From Maribellus maritimus (GTDB lineage Bacteria > Bacteroidota > Bacteroidia > Bacteroidales > Prolixibacteraceae), in the NCBI RefSeq assembly GCF_022267315.1, contig NZ_JAIKLE010000020.1, forward strand, positions 1 to 64,000: a DNA stretch of 64,000 nucleotides, in the 5' to 3' direction. The notes beneath the pieces are model-generated. The model made no database searches and was not told where the DNA came from. It saw only the letters and a program-made list of their open reading frames with translations. A program made the position numbers and the translations under genes. This document shows positions 28,560-37,568 of the stretch, one piece after another. How positions within the stretch are numbered: position 1 is the stretch's first letter; every line of letters starts with the position of its first letter.

Positions 28560-28581
28560 TTACCTGTATAAATGCAGGTAA
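28560..28581 (-). terminator. Weak hairpin at the end of the bat locus
   Basis: TTACCTG (28560-28566) and CAGGTAA (28575-28581) form a short stem with an 8-nt loop in the 90-bp gap after batE. Only a modest T content follows on the minus strand. Confidence 0.3.
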
Positions 28582-28611
28582 ACAAGTTTGGGTAAATTAA
28601 ATTTTAAGAAA

Positions 28612-29370
28612 TTAAATTTTAACGATGCAGGAATCCGGCAACCATCCTTCATTTCCGTCGGAAAGCCTGATTTCTTTCCAGGTGCTGAGACTGTCCGTTA
28701 TTTCCACCTTCAAACCTTCGTAAATCAGGAACAAATCAGTACCGTTTTGTGCGGGTGAGCTTTTTACAGTTACCCGCGGGCAAAAAACAACTGCATGATT
28801 CCGGGTTTTTATTTTATTTTTTTGAATCGATGCAAAAGAAAATGTAAAACCTGAAAATATTACAGCCAGAATACCAATCCAAAACGATAATCTGCGAACC
28901 GAGATGGAACGCCCAAAAAGATAAAGTCCAAGTAAAACAAGAAATAACACAAATGCCGAAACACTAATCAATGACCACGTATCGGCGGGATACAAATTGA
29001 CAACCGACTGTTTCCATCGAACAAAAAAAGGTTTGGGTAACTCATCAATGCTGGTAACCACAAACTGGTTGGCAATTTGCAGGTTGAAATCAATATCTTC
29101 ATCGTTTGGAGCCAGTAATTTTGCTCTTTCATAATTCAAAATAGCATTATTTACATCACCAGCCTTGTAATAGGCATTTCCTAAATTAAAATACAATTTG
29201 GCCGACTCTTCACCTGAGTCTAAAATTTGTTCATACAACGAAATGGCCTGTTGGTATTCTTCTGTGGTGTAAAACGCGTTTGCTTTTTCCCACAATTGTG
29301 CATTATTATCTTCCTGTGCAAACAGTGATGCAGGAAATATGAATAGTATCAGAAAAATGTATTTTTTCAT
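28612..29370 (-). CDS. batE: BatE: TPR and SH3-like membrane protein of the aerotolerance locus
   Basis: 252 residues: signal peptide ending at LFAQE, TPR repeats (YQQAISLYEQILDSGEESAKLYFNLGNAYYKAGDVNNAILNYERA), two membrane helices (about 132-152 and 160-180), and a C-terminal SH3-like domain (AVVFCPRVTVKSSPAQNG, EGLKVEITD, EGWLPDSCI). This matches BatE, the last gene of Bacteroides aerotolerance operons. It follows batD by 5 bp. Bat proteins are thought to form an envelope complex linked to oxidative stress and periplasmic quality control; the exact role is not known. Confidence 0.88.
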   Translation of the reverse strand: MKKYIFLILFIFPASLFAQEDNNAQLWEKANAFYTTEEYQQAISLYEQILDSGEESAKLYFNLGNAYYKAGDVNNAILNYERAKLLAPNDEDIDFNLQIANQFVVTSIDELPKPFFVRWKQSVVNLYPADTWSLISVSAFVLFLVLLGLYLFGRSISVRRLSFWIGILAVIFSGFTFSFASIQKNKIKTRNHAVVFCPRVTVKSSPAQNGTDLFLIYEGLKVEITDSLSTWKEIRLSDGNEGWLPDSCIVKI

Positions 29371-29375
29371 CTTTT

Positions 29376-31202
29376 CTAGCGTTTAATTTGTTTTTCCAAA
29401 CGACTCATTGTCGATTCCGCTTTGTTATACAATTCGCTTCTTGCTTCGGCACCACCGGCAGGTGCATAGCGGGCAAATTCGCATTGGTCTACTACTTCAA
29501 CAAAATCGTTAATAATTTGCTGTTCAACATTTTTGTTTGTTAAACTTGCTACAGCTGAGTCACGATTTAAGTCGGCTACAGGAATTCCAAGTTTATCGCT
29601 TAAATATCCCCAGAATGCTTTTAATATCGAATCGTGGAAAGCCTCGTTGTTATTTTGTTTCATATAACCTGCAGCTGCTTTTAACCGTTTTGTAGCTACA
29701 CGGTTTGCTTTTTTGTTCCGCATAAGCGCTATATTCGCATTCTCCCGGGCTTTTTTCCTGTATACCAAGAACAGAATTAAAAACAAAATACCGCTGCCGG
29801 CATACATCGAGTAAAAGCCAATTGTTCCAAAAAATGTAAATCCTTTACTATTTAGCGATGCATCACCTTGTTTGATAAAGCGGATATCCTGACCAATGAG
29901 CTGAACATCCTCTTTTCTAAGCGAACTTACTACAGTTGCCGATTGCTCGTCAGAACCTTTTACAACATGAAGATCATATTCATCGGTTGATTTGGTAACA
30001 TAGGAACCGGAGGCAGGATTAAAATATGCAAATTTTATCGACGGGATAGTGTAATCACCTTCAAAACGCGGTTGAAATAAATATTCAATGGTTTTTGTAC
30101 CCGTAACACCATTATTGGTAGCATTTACATTATCTGTTGATTGAGGGTCATAAACCTCAAAATCCGTTGGAAGTTGTAATTCAGGACTTTGGATGAGTCG
30201 TATGTTACCTGTCCCGCTAACTTTTAAGGTTAAAGTTACAGCGTCGTTGGTGGTTACATCTTGGCCGCTTATACTCGAAGAAACATTAAAACTTCCAACA
30301 CCACCCATGAAATTGGCGGGAGCAGGCGGCAGGTCTTTAACGTTTACTGAAACAGGAGAACTGGTAACTGTAGCTCGCACGGTTCGAAGCCCGCTAAAAA
30401 AATCGTCGAAAAAGCTGCGTTGTTTTACTCTTTGCTGAACCAGTAGTGACATGTTGAAAGGTTCAACCGTCAATCTTCCGTTCTGCTGCGGGAACAATAT
30501 CGTTTTCTTTAATATTCCTACCTGGTAAATTTTATTGTCGTATACTTCGCGGGTAAAATTGATTTGCTGCGGAATTTCAATGTCTTGTGTATAAAAACCT
30601 TCGTAGGTAGGTAAATTTACTTCCTCAAAACCTGAAATGGGAATATTAGGATTAACGTATAATTTTACAGTTGCAATTATTTGTTCTCCCCGGTAAACAC
30701 TGGTTTTGCTCATTTCAACTTTTACAAACAAATTGTCTTTTCCCAAATCAACCGACTCTGACTGCTGATTTGAACTTCCGCTGTTTCCGCTTTGCGGTTG
30801 CGCCGGCTGGCTTTGTGCTTTTACGACTTGAATTTCCAGATTGTTTGACTCAAATACTTTACCTCCTACTTCGATAGAGGCCGGGCGAATTTCAAATTTC
30901 CCCTCTTTTTTTGCCCTGAGAATGTATGTGTAAGAAAAAGTTACCTCTGAAGTCGTTCTTCCGTTTATCGTTCTGATACTGGTCGACTGTCCGGTACTTG
31001 GTCCCATTAAAACCTCAAAATTATCGGTAAGGCCCGCCGGAAGTTTAAGGTTGGTTCCCCTTTCATTAAGCGTGAAGGAAAGCCGGAATTGTTTTCCCAT
31101 TTCCACAGCATTGGGTGCCGACATAATAAAACGGGTGTCTTCTGCACGTGCAGCAAAAATCACAAAAAAGAAAAGAAGATATGTTGCTAATTTTTTACTC
31201 AT
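29376..31202 (-). CDS. batD: BatD: oxygen-tolerance periplasmic protein
   Basis: 608 residues with a signal peptide (about 1-20). A series of beta-sandwich domains with the BatD pattern follows (FIMSAPNAVEMGKQFRLSFT, FVKVEMSKTSVYRGEQIIAT, LTLKVSGTGNIRLIQSPELQ, TKTIEYLFQPRFEGDYTIPS). Then come a transmembrane helix (about 465-485) and a cytoplasmic helical tail (KAFWGYLSDKLGIPVADLNRDS). The 72-bp gap to batC is AT-rich. All features agree with BatD in Bacteroidota. Confidence 0.92.
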   Translation of the reverse strand: MSKKLATYLLFFFVIFAARAEDTRFIMSAPNAVEMGKQFRLSFTLNERGTNLKLPAGLTDNFEVLMGPSTGQSTSIRTINGRTTSEVTFSYTYILRAKKEGKFEIRPASIEVGGKVFESNNLEIQVVKAQSQPAQPQSGNSGSSNQQSESVDLGKDNLFVKVEMSKTSVYRGEQIIATVKLYVNPNIPISGFEEVNLPTYEGFYTQDIEIPQQINFTREVYDNKIYQVGILKKTILFPQQNGRLTVEPFNMSLLVQQRVKQRSFFDDFFSGLRTVRATVTSSPVSVNVKDLPPAPANFMGGVGSFNVSSSISGQDVTTNDAVTLTLKVSGTGNIRLIQSPELQLPTDFEVYDPQSTDNVNATNNGVTGTKTIEYLFQPRFEGDYTIPSIKFAYFNPASGSYVTKSTDEYDLHVVKGSDEQSATVVSSLRKEDVQLIGQDIRFIKQGDASLNSKGFTFFGTIGFYSMYAGSGILFLILFLVYRKKARENANIALMRNKKANRVATKRLKAAAGYMKQNNNEAFHDSILKAFWGYLSDKLGIPVADLNRDSAVASLTNKNVEQQIINDFVEVVDQCEFARYAPAGGAEARSELYNKAESTMSRLEKQIKR

Positions 31203-31274
31203 TTTTTTATTGAATTCTGCAAAAGTATTCTAATTATTCTAAGTTTTTTAATTCGATATCTTTTATCCTTCCAA

Positions 31275-32084
31275 TCACCATTCTTTTTCAACTCTTGTCC
31301 GTTTTGCTTTGGCAGCTTTTGCTTTTTTTACTTTTTCCTGAATGTCTTTTTCGTCGTTTTGCAGAGCCTGCAGTAACTGTTCCGCATTCTCTTTTGAAAT
31401 TTTATTTTGTTGCTGCTGTTGTTGCTGCTGTTGCTGGTCTTTATTCTGATTTTGTTGGTTCTGTTGGTTCTGTTGATTTTGCTGATCTTGTTGATCCTGT
31501 TTATTCTGATCGTTTTTATTTTGATCCTGATTCTGATCCTGATTTTGATCTTTGTTTTGCTGATCCTGATTCTGCTGATCTTTGTTTTGATCTTTATTCT
31601 GATCCTGATTCTGCTGGTTTTGCTGCTGTTGCTTTAACATTTGGGCATAAGCGAGATTGTATTTTGTATCCAAATCGTTTGGATTATTTCTCAGGGCTTC
31701 TTTATATGCCTCAATACTTTCATCTAACTTTTGTTGCATCAACTGGCTGTTTCCTACATTGTGCAACGCCCGTGCTTTTTCTTCGGGTGTCTCCATTTTG
31801 TCAGCCAGTTCATTAAACTTTGACGACGCTTCATCAAAACGCATTTGTTTGTATAAAGCATCCGCAAGATTGAAATTCCATTTTGTATCTGCCGGTTTTT
31901 TATTCAATGCTTTTCGATACTCTGTTTCTGCATTGCTGAATTTTGTGGTATCAAGCCGCGAGGTATCTTTCACAGCTTCCATAAATAATTTATTTCCATT
32001 CCTCACAAACTTCCTTTCATTCTGCGCCGAAACCAGAATACTAATAGAAGTCAACATCATTGCTGTTAAAATTATTTGTTTCAT
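31275..32084 (-). CDS. batC: BatC: TPR protein with a long Gln/Asn/Asp tract
   Basis: 269 residues: signal peptide (about 1-20), three TPR-like repeats (residues 50-150: AETEYRKALNKKPADTKWNF, ALHNVGNSQLMQQKLDESIE, NNPNDLDTKYNLAYAQML), a low-complexity Q/N/D/K tract (151-227), and a basic helical tail (ENAEQLLQALQNDEKDIQEK, KAKAAKAKRTRVEKEW). BatC is the TPR protein between batB and batD in these loci; Q-rich linkers occur in homologues but vary widely in length. Seven bp separate it from batB. Confidence 0.9.
   Translation of the reverse strand: MKQIILTAMMLTSISILVSAQNERKFVRNGNKLFMEAVKDTSRLDTTKFSNAETEYRKALNKKPADTKWNFNLADALYKQMRFDEASSKFNELADKMETPEEKARALHNVGNSQLMQQKLDESIEAYKEALRNNPNDLDTKYNLAYAQMLKQQQQNQQNQDQNKDQNKDQQNQDQQNKDQNQDQNQDQNKNDQNKQDQQDQQNQQNQQNQQNQNKDQQQQQQQQQQNKISKENAEQLLQALQNDEKDIQEKVKKAKAAKAKRTRVEKEW
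31404..31634 (-). repeat. Low-complexity Gln/Asn/Asp-coding repeat in batC
   Basis: About 77 codons of almost only CAA/CAG, AAT/AAC, GAT and AAA arranged as QNQDQNKDQ-like units. Imperfect tandem units of 6-18 bp are visible. Such tracts expand and contract by slippage, so their length likely differs among strains. Confidence 0.85.
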
Positions 32085-32091
32085 CTTTTCC

Positions 32092-33138
32092 TCACTTTAT
32101 TGAAAACAATCGTATGTTTTTCAAATATTTATTTTTTCTTTCCAGAATAATAAATTCAAACAATATCAAAAATAGCGCAACGGCAAAGAAATACTGGAAT
32201 TGGTCGTTGTATTCCGAATAAACCCTGGATTCCATTTCTTCTTTTTCCATTTTATTTATTTCGTCGAACAGAGCATTTAATCCTACCTGCGCGTTGTTGG
32301 CCCTCACGTATATTCCGTTGCCGGAAGCAGAGATTTGTTCCAGCATCTGCTCGTTCAATTTTGTTACAACAACTTTGCCATCCCTGTCTTTCATATAATC
32401 TTTCTGGCCGTTTTGTATTACCGGAATTGGCGAACCTTGCGGAAGTCCCATCCCAATAGTATGTACAATTATTCCCTTGTCAACGGCATCTTTTGCTGCG
32501 GAAACAGCGTCATCTTCGTGGTTTTCACCATCGGTAATAATTACAATTGCTTTGTTTGCTTCCGAGCTGGGAGTAAACGAGTTTGCAGCCAGGTTAATAG
32601 CGGCACCAATTGCAGTTCCCTGTTTGGGTACAATTTCTGTGCTGACAGAGTTCAAAAACAGCTTGGCTGAATTATAGTCACTGGTAATGGGGAGTTGTGT
32701 GTAAGCATCACCGGCAAAAACTATTAAACCAATTTTGTCATCGTTTAAACGGTCTATTAACCTGGAAATGGCTCTTTTTGCCCGTTCCAGACGATTGGGT
32801 TGAATATCTTCTGCCATCATGCTGTTTGAAACATCCAAAGCGATAATGAGTTCAATTCCCTCACGTTTAACTTTTTTGAGCTTTGAACCAAACTGGGGGC
32901 GCGCCATTCCAGTAATAATAAATGCCAAAGCCAGCATCAGTACAAAAAATTTAAAAACGGGTCTTCCTTTTGAAGAAAAAGGCATCAATTGTTTTAATAT
33001 TTGTTGTTCGCCAAAACGTTTCAGGGCTTTTTTCCGGGCAATTCTCGACCAGATAAAAATAACGGCCAATAAAGGAATGATTAACAATCCCCACAAATAC
33101 TCCATATTTCCAAATCTGAACATTTCCATGCTTTCCAT
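32092..33138 (-). CDS. batB: BatB: von Willebrand factor A membrane protein
   Basis: 348 residues: N-terminal membrane segments (about 13-30 and 62-78), a VWA domain with an intact MIDAS (ALDVSNSMMAED, DVSNS at 102-106, and IVIITDGENHEDD), and a C-terminal membrane helix (about 312-330) with a basic tail. Pairs with BatA, whose gene stops 2 bp before this start. MIDAS-bearing Bat proteins probably bind partners through a divalent metal ion. Confidence 0.93.
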   Translation of the reverse strand: MESMEMFRFGNMEYLWGLLIIPLLAVIFIWSRIARKKALKRFGEQQILKQLMPFSSKGRPVFKFFVLMLALAFIITGMARPQFGSKLKKVKREGIELIIALDVSNSMMAEDIQPNRLERAKRAISRLIDRLNDDKIGLIVFAGDAYTQLPITSDYNSAKLFLNSVSTEIVPKQGTAIGAAINLAANSFTPSSEANKAIVIITDGENHEDDAVSAAKDAVDKGIIVHTIGMGLPQGSPIPVIQNGQKDYMKDRDGKVVVTKLNEQMLEQISASGNGIYVRANNAQVGLNALFDEINKMEKEEMESRVYSEYNDQFQYFFAVALFLILFEFIILERKNKYLKNIRLFSIK

Positions 33139-33140
33139 TT

Positions 33141-34136
33141 TTATGGGATACTTCTAAATACAGTTGTTCGCAAAATAAGACTTAAAATCAAAGAAAGTAG
33201 TCCCGCCGCAGCAAACGGCAGAAACTCCTCTGACTTCCGGCTGAATTCGCGTACTTCAATTTTTGATTTCTCAAGTGCGTCGATTTCTTTGTAAATCTCT
33301 TCCAGTTTATTATTGCTGGTTGCCCTAAAATATTTACCGTCGGTAATGGTCGAAATTTCCTGTAACGTTTCTTCGTCAATTTTTACTTCCATATCGCGAA
33401 GTTGTATTCCGTAGGGTGTTTGAACAGGGTAGGGGGCTGTTCCGATGGAGCCGACTCCCACCGTGTAAACTCGGATTCCATAGGTTTTTGCAATTTCCGC
33501 TGCTGTTACCGGAGCAATTTCGCCACTGTTGTTTTCTCCATCGGTAAGAAGAATCACAACCCGGCTAATGGCTTCGCTGTCTTTTAACCGGGCCACAGAA
33601 GTTGCCAGTCCGTTTCCAATTGCAGTTCCATCTTCTATCATTCCACTTTGAAGATCTTTAAACAGATTTAACAAGACTGCCCGATCAGTGGTTAACGGAC
33701 ACTGAGTAAATGCTTCTCCTGCAAAAACGACCAGACCCATGCGATCATACTCTCTTCCGGATATAAACTCCATTGCCACATTTTTGGCTGCCTCCAAACG
33801 GTCGGGAGTAAAGTCGCGGGCGAGCATACTACTTGATATATCGAGCGCAATAACAATATCGATACCTTCAGTTGTTACATTTTCCCAGTTGCTTGACGAT
33901 TGCGGACGTGCCAAAACTACCGTTAAAAAAGCTATGGCAATAATCTGTAACAGAAAAACAAGATGCCGCAGGTAATGTCTTATGGTTCTAGGCGCCTTAA
34001 AAACGGAGGCTGTCGACGAAATCTGAATACTCGCCGTATTTCTTTTCTGTCTGAAAATGTACCAGGCGGCCATTGGCAATATTACCAATGCCAAATAAAA
34101 AAATTCCGGGTTTTTAAATGTTAGTCCTTCAAACAT
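33141..34136 (-). CDS. batA: BatA: von Willebrand factor A membrane protein
   Basis: 331 residues with the same architecture as BatB: N-terminal membrane helices (about 12-28 and 57-75), VWA domain with MIDAS ALDISSSMLARD (DISSS at 99-103) and VILLTDGENNSGE, and a C-terminal membrane helix (about 306-322). Tandem batA-batB genes are the core of the Bacteroides aerotolerance operon. Six bp follow the upstream gene's stop. Confidence 0.93.
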   Translation of the reverse strand: MFEGLTFKNPEFFYLALVILPMAAWYIFRQKRNTASIQISSTASVFKAPRTIRHYLRHLVFLLQIIAIAFLTVVLARPQSSSNWENVTTEGIDIVIALDISSSMLARDFTPDRLEAAKNVAMEFISGREYDRMGLVVFAGEAFTQCPLTTDRAVLLNLFKDLQSGMIEDGTAIGNGLATSVARLKDSEAISRVVILLTDGENNSGEIAPVTAAEIAKTYGIRVYTVGVGSIGTAPYPVQTPYGIQLRDMEVKIDEETLQEISTITDGKYFRATSNNKLEEIYKEIDALEKSKIEVREFSRKSEEFLPFAAAGLLSLILSLILRTTVFRSIP

Positions 34137-34142
34137 CCTCTC

Positions 34143-35144
34143 TTATTTTATATCAACTTCTTCAACATTTTCATCGTCTTCCTTATCCTCTTTTACTTCT
34201 TTTTTAGGTTCCTCCTTTTTTGTGTCGTTTATAAAAAAGTAGGAGTTTACCAATGTTAGATTATCATCATCGGGAAGCGGCTTGTATTTTGCAAATTTTA
34301 CCAAATCGGCCAGTGATAATATTTGGCTAAGATTATTAAACGATTTTTCTCCCAACAAACCTTTTCGGTTTCTGAAGCTGGTAAGTATTTCATCGGTGGT
34401 TTGTTCCATTGCAGAAATTTCAAACCGGTCTTCAATGTATTCGCGCAATGTATCAGTTACTTCGCTGTAATACTGTTTGGTTTTATCTTTTTGCCAGAGC
34501 TTTTCATTTTTTATCCGGTCAAGTTCCCGAAGAGCGACTATGTGCGCTGGCTCTTGGGGTTTTTGAGGCCGTGTAAAAATGGGTTTGTTTTTCTTTTTTC
34601 TTTTGATGGAATATAAAACCAGAAAAATAATTGCCCCAATTAAAATTACTCCTAAAATATAGGGAATAACTTCCTTTAAAGATAAAGGCGCGCTGTATGG
34701 CATTTTTATGTCAGTCGGCCCTTTAGTGGTGTCTACAGTCATGCTATATACATTCAGTGTTACACCATTGCTTGGAACAGAGTCAACCAGGCCATCCATT
34801 TCAAAAGTAAACCAGTAGGGGGGGATACGGTAACTTCCACTATCAAAACTTGTTATGGTATAAGATTGAATCTGCTTCATCAATTCCTCGCTGTCCATTT
34901 CAAAAGTGTCCACTTTTGATCGCTCCAGTACTTCAATCAAACTTTGAATCGTATCGGGTAGCTGCGGAAATTCGACTTTTACATTTTTGGGATGATCGAT
35001 TTCGAGAAAAAGTTTTACCTGGTCACCGATCAGAATGTTAGCAGAATCGAGGCTGGCGGTTGCCTTTATTTGTTGTGCGTTTGTAAGCCCCGAAATAAAA
35101 ATAAGGAGCGTAAAAAAGAATAATATGTTTATTCTCAACTTCAT
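34143..35144 (-). CDS. BatD-like signal-anchored protein of the bat locus
   Basis: 333 residues: signal peptide ending at LTNAQQ, a beta-sandwich domain of BatD type (ASLDSANILIGDQVKLFLEI, SYTITSFDSGSYRIPPYWF), one transmembrane helix (about 165-187, LKEVIPYILGVILIGAIIFL), a basic stretch, then a helical cytoplasmic domain (ALRELDRIKNEKLWQKDKTK, YYSEVTDTLREYIEDRF). The tail is very acidic (KEDKEDDENVEEVD). It lies between the DUF58 gene and batA. Architecture resembles a short BatD/DUF4381 protein; precise role unknown. Confidence 0.85.
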   Translation of the reverse strand: MKLRINILFFFTLLIFISGLTNAQQIKATASLDSANILIGDQVKLFLEIDHPKNVKVEFPQLPDTIQSLIEVLERSKVDTFEMDSEELMKQIQSYTITSFDSGSYRIPPYWFTFEMDGLVDSVPSNGVTLNVYSMTVDTTKGPTDIKMPYSAPLSLKEVIPYILGVILIGAIIFLVLYSIKRKKKNKPIFTRPQKPQEPAHIVALRELDRIKNEKLWQKDKTKQYYSEVTDTLREYIEDRFEISAMEQTTDEILTSFRNRKGLLGEKSFNNLSQILSLADLVKFAKYKPLPDDDNLTLVNSYFFINDTKKEEPKKEVKEDKEDDENVEEVDIK

Positions 35145-35148
35145 TTAG

Positions 35149-36030
35149 TTATTGTTTTAAAGCCCTCTTTTTAAAAAGGGTCATTAAAGATTTTACATAA
35201 TCTTCGTTGGTGTCTATCCGGGCATAATCGATACCGCATTTTTTAAATAGCGCATCAAGTCGTGCAACATGTTTATTCCACCAATCGGAGTAGGTTTTTC
35301 TGATTCTTTTGGAGCTGCTGTCGACCCAAACATATTGCCCGGTTTCTGCATCCTTTAATTTAATCATTCCGATAGACGGCAATTCTTTTTCCCTTTCATC
35401 GTAAACTTTTAATGCCACAACATCATGTTTGTTGTTAGCAATTGAAAGCGCCATGTCCAAGTCCGGATTTTCATCCATAAAATCAGAAATAACAAATGCA
35501 GTACAACGTTTTTTTATGGCGTTGGTTAAATAACGGATTGCACCTGTTATATCAGTTCCTTTCTCCTGTGGTTGAAAATCAATTAACTCTCGTATGATAC
35601 GCAAAATGTGACTTTTCCCTTTTTTAGGAGGAATAAATTTTTCGATTGTATTTGAAAAGAAAATTACTCCTATTTTATCATTGTTCTGAATTGCAGAGAA
35701 AGAAAGTATCGCAGATATTTCGGTGATGATGTTTTTTTTCAGCTTTTCAGCTGAACCAAATTCACGCGAACCGCTTACGTCGATAAGCAGCATTACGGTT
35801 AACTCTCTTTCTTCTTCAAAGATTTTTACATACGGATGGTTGTAACGAGCCGTAACATTCCAGTCGATGTTACGGATATCGTCGCCAAACTGGTATTCAC
35901 GTACTTCCGAAAATGCCATTCCCCGCCCTTTAAAAGCACTGTGGTATTCACCTGCAAAAATATTTCGCGATAAACCCCGTGTTTTAATTTCAATCTGCCT
36001 TACCTTTTTTAATAATTCAGTTGCTTCCAT
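35149..36030 (-). CDS. DUF58 domain protein (VWA-like), partner of MoxR
   Basis: 293 residues. The DUF58 signature is clear: EYQFGDDIRNIDWNVTARYN (about 46-65), then a VWA-like core with LLIDVSGSREFGS (DVSGS) and AFVISDFMDENPDLDMAL. No membrane helix, so it is cytosolic, as usual for these MoxR partners. It is placed between moxR and the membrane Bat genes. MoxR-DUF58-VWA sets act as chaperone or assembly modules. An unusual repeat-like element fills the 133-bp gap to moxR. Confidence 0.92.
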   Translation of the reverse strand: MEATELLKKVRQIEIKTRGLSRNIFAGEYHSAFKGRGMAFSEVREYQFGDDIRNIDWNVTARYNHPYVKIFEEERELTVMLLIDVSGSREFGSAEKLKKNIITEISAILSFSAIQNNDKIGVIFFSNTIEKFIPPKKGKSHILRIIRELIDFQPQEKGTDITGAIRYLTNAIKKRCTAFVISDFMDENPDLDMALSIANNKHDVVALKVYDEREKELPSIGMIKLKDAETGQYVWVDSSSKRIRKTYSDWWNKHVARLDALFKKCGIDYARIDTNEDYVKSLMTLFKKRALKQ

Positions 36031-36033
36031 AAG

Positions 36034-36160
36034 AGGCCCCCTTTCTCTTCGGAATTTCCCTTAAAAGGGAAAAGTTAAAAACAAATATTTTATTCAAGTA
36101 ATTCATTTTTGAATTGTTTTTTCTCTTGTGCTCCCTGATGCAGGGAGTCAGAGGGGGCTT
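36034..36160. repeat. Palindromic intergenic element between DUF58 and moxR genes
   Basis: Outer arms GCCCCCT (36036-36042) and AGGGGGC (36152-36158) enclose two small hairpins: TTTCCCTT/AAGGGAAA (36055-36072) and CTCCCTG/CAGGGAG (36131-36147). GC-rich arms in an AT-rich gap suggest a REP/MITE-like dispersed element rather than a promoter. No second copy is seen in the window. Confidence 0.5.
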
Positions 36161-36163
36161 TTT

Positions 36164-37159
36164 TTATGGTACCTCTATTACATTCAAAATATCCGTAATA
36201 ATTTCTTCTGATGTGATGTTGTTTGCCTCTGCTTCGTAACTAAGCCCTATTCTGTGACGCAATACATCAGGACACACGGCACGCACATCTTCAGGAATTA
36301 CATAGCCACGGCGCTTGATGAAAGCAAATGCTTTTGCCGCTTGCGCCAGGCTGATTCCGGCCCTTGGCGAAGCGCCGTAAGAAATCATATCTGCATATTT
36401 TTCCAGTTTGTACTCAACGGGCTCACGAGTTGCAAAAACGATGTCAACAATATATTTCTGAATCTTTTCATCCATATAAACATCTTTCACTACCCCACGG
36501 GCTTTGATAATATCTTCGGGTTTTAATATTGTTGAGGTCTCAGGAAATTGTTTTAAAAGGTTTTGATTGATAATTTGTTTTTCCTCTTCTTTTTTTGGGT
36601 AGTTGATAACTACTTTCAGCATGAAGCGGTCAACCTGCGCCTCGGGAAGGGGATAAGTACCTTCTTGTTCTATAGGGTTTTGCGTTGCCATAACCAAAAA
36701 TGGTTCATCCAGTTTAAATGTATTTTCACCGATGGTTACCTGACGTTCCTGCATTGCTTCCAGTAAAGCAGACTGAACTTTTGCGGGTGCACGGTTTATC
36801 TCGTCAGCTAAAATAAAGTTGGCGAAAATCGGTCCTTTTTTTATGGTGAATTCTTCCTTTTTCTGGCTGTAAATCATCGTACCAAGCAAGTCGGCCGGAA
36901 GTAAATCGGGTGTAAACTGAATACGCGAATATTTTGCGCTGATGGTTTGAGCCAGTGATTTTATCGCGAGTGTTTTTGCAAGGCCCGGAACACCTTCCAA
37001 AAGAATGTGCCCGTTGGATAACAATCCGATTAAAAGACTTTCTACCAAATGTTTCTGACCAATAATAACTTTGTTCATTTCCATCGTCACCATGTCGACA
37101 AATGAACTCTCGTTTTGAATTCTTTCGTTTAATTCCTTAATATCAACTGCCTGATCCAT
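36164..37159 (-). CDS. MoxR-family AAA+ ATPase
   Basis: 331 residues. The ATPase core contains Walker A GVPGLAKT (56-63), Walker B ILADEINRAPAKVQSALLEAM, sensor 1 MATQNPIEQEGTYPLPEAQVDRFM and sensor 2 region YGASPRAGISLAQAAKAFA. MoxR ATPases drive maturation or metal insertion through VWA partners, here the DUF58, BatA and BatB proteins downstream. First gene of the bat locus. A 370-bp intergenic region precedes it. Confidence 0.94.
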   Translation of the reverse strand: MDQAVDIKELNERIQNESSFVDMVTMEMNKVIIGQKHLVESLLIGLLSNGHILLEGVPGLAKTLAIKSLAQTISAKYSRIQFTPDLLPADLLGTMIYSQKKEEFTIKKGPIFANFILADEINRAPAKVQSALLEAMQERQVTIGENTFKLDEPFLVMATQNPIEQEGTYPLPEAQVDRFMLKVVINYPKKEEEKQIINQNLLKQFPETSTILKPEDIIKARGVVKDVYMDEKIQKYIVDIVFATREPVEYKLEKYADMISYGASPRAGISLAQAAKAFAFIKRRGYVIPEDVRAVCPDVLRHRIGLSYEAEANNITSEEIITDILNVIEVP

Positions 37160-37318
37160 ATTATTTGTAGTGTTATGTTTTTACTATTTTATTCGTTTTC
37201 TCAAACTTGAGTTCTGAATTACGGAATGAAAAAAAGAAAAATAATCAGCAGATTAATTGCCTCTCTTTTCTTTTAAAATTTTGTGTTCCAAAATTCGAAG
37301 CACGAATTTAAATGTTTG

Positions 37319-37326
37319 CAAAGATA
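37319..37326 (-). promoter_or_regulatory. Possible -7 element of the moxR-bat operon
   Basis: TATCTTTG on the minus strand matches TAnnTTTG, about 160 nt before the moxR start. There is no clear TTTG at the -33 spacing (TTTTAA instead). The rest of the gap 37160-37531 holds no gene that I can support. Confidence 0.3.
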
Positions 37327-37531
37327 AAAAGCCTTATATTTTGTTAAAATATATTAAGTAAATCTTTCCTGAAAATTCACCAAAAATTCTACTCATTTCA
37401 ATGGAAATTTAATCATTAAAACCGTCAAATATACTTTTCTGTTCTTTTCAAACACAGCCTTTAACATTTTTTTATCAAAGGATTGAAGCGCAACTTGTTT
37501 TAAAATATTTAAGCTGTGCTTGGACATAAAA

Positions 37532-37558
37532 AATCACCCGGTGATAAACCGGGTGATT
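37532..37558 (-). terminator. Rho-independent terminator of the hsp20 gene
   Basis: AATCACCCGG and CCGGGTGATT form a perfect 10-bp stem with a 7-nt loop, followed on the minus strand by a run of six T. It lies 10 bp after the hsp20 stop. Confidence 0.88.
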
Positions 37559-37568
37559 CGATGACTCC

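Noticed and set aside
31404-31634. Possible CRISPR-like short repeats
   Set aside because: Units are in frame, irregular and coding; no constant repeat with unique spacers.
31295-31816. Plus-strand ORF of 173 residues opposite batC, and an inner Leu-rich one at 31407-31637
   Set aside because: Both are mirror readings of the CAA/CAG/GAT-rich batC tract; composition is fully explained by the real gene on the minus strand.
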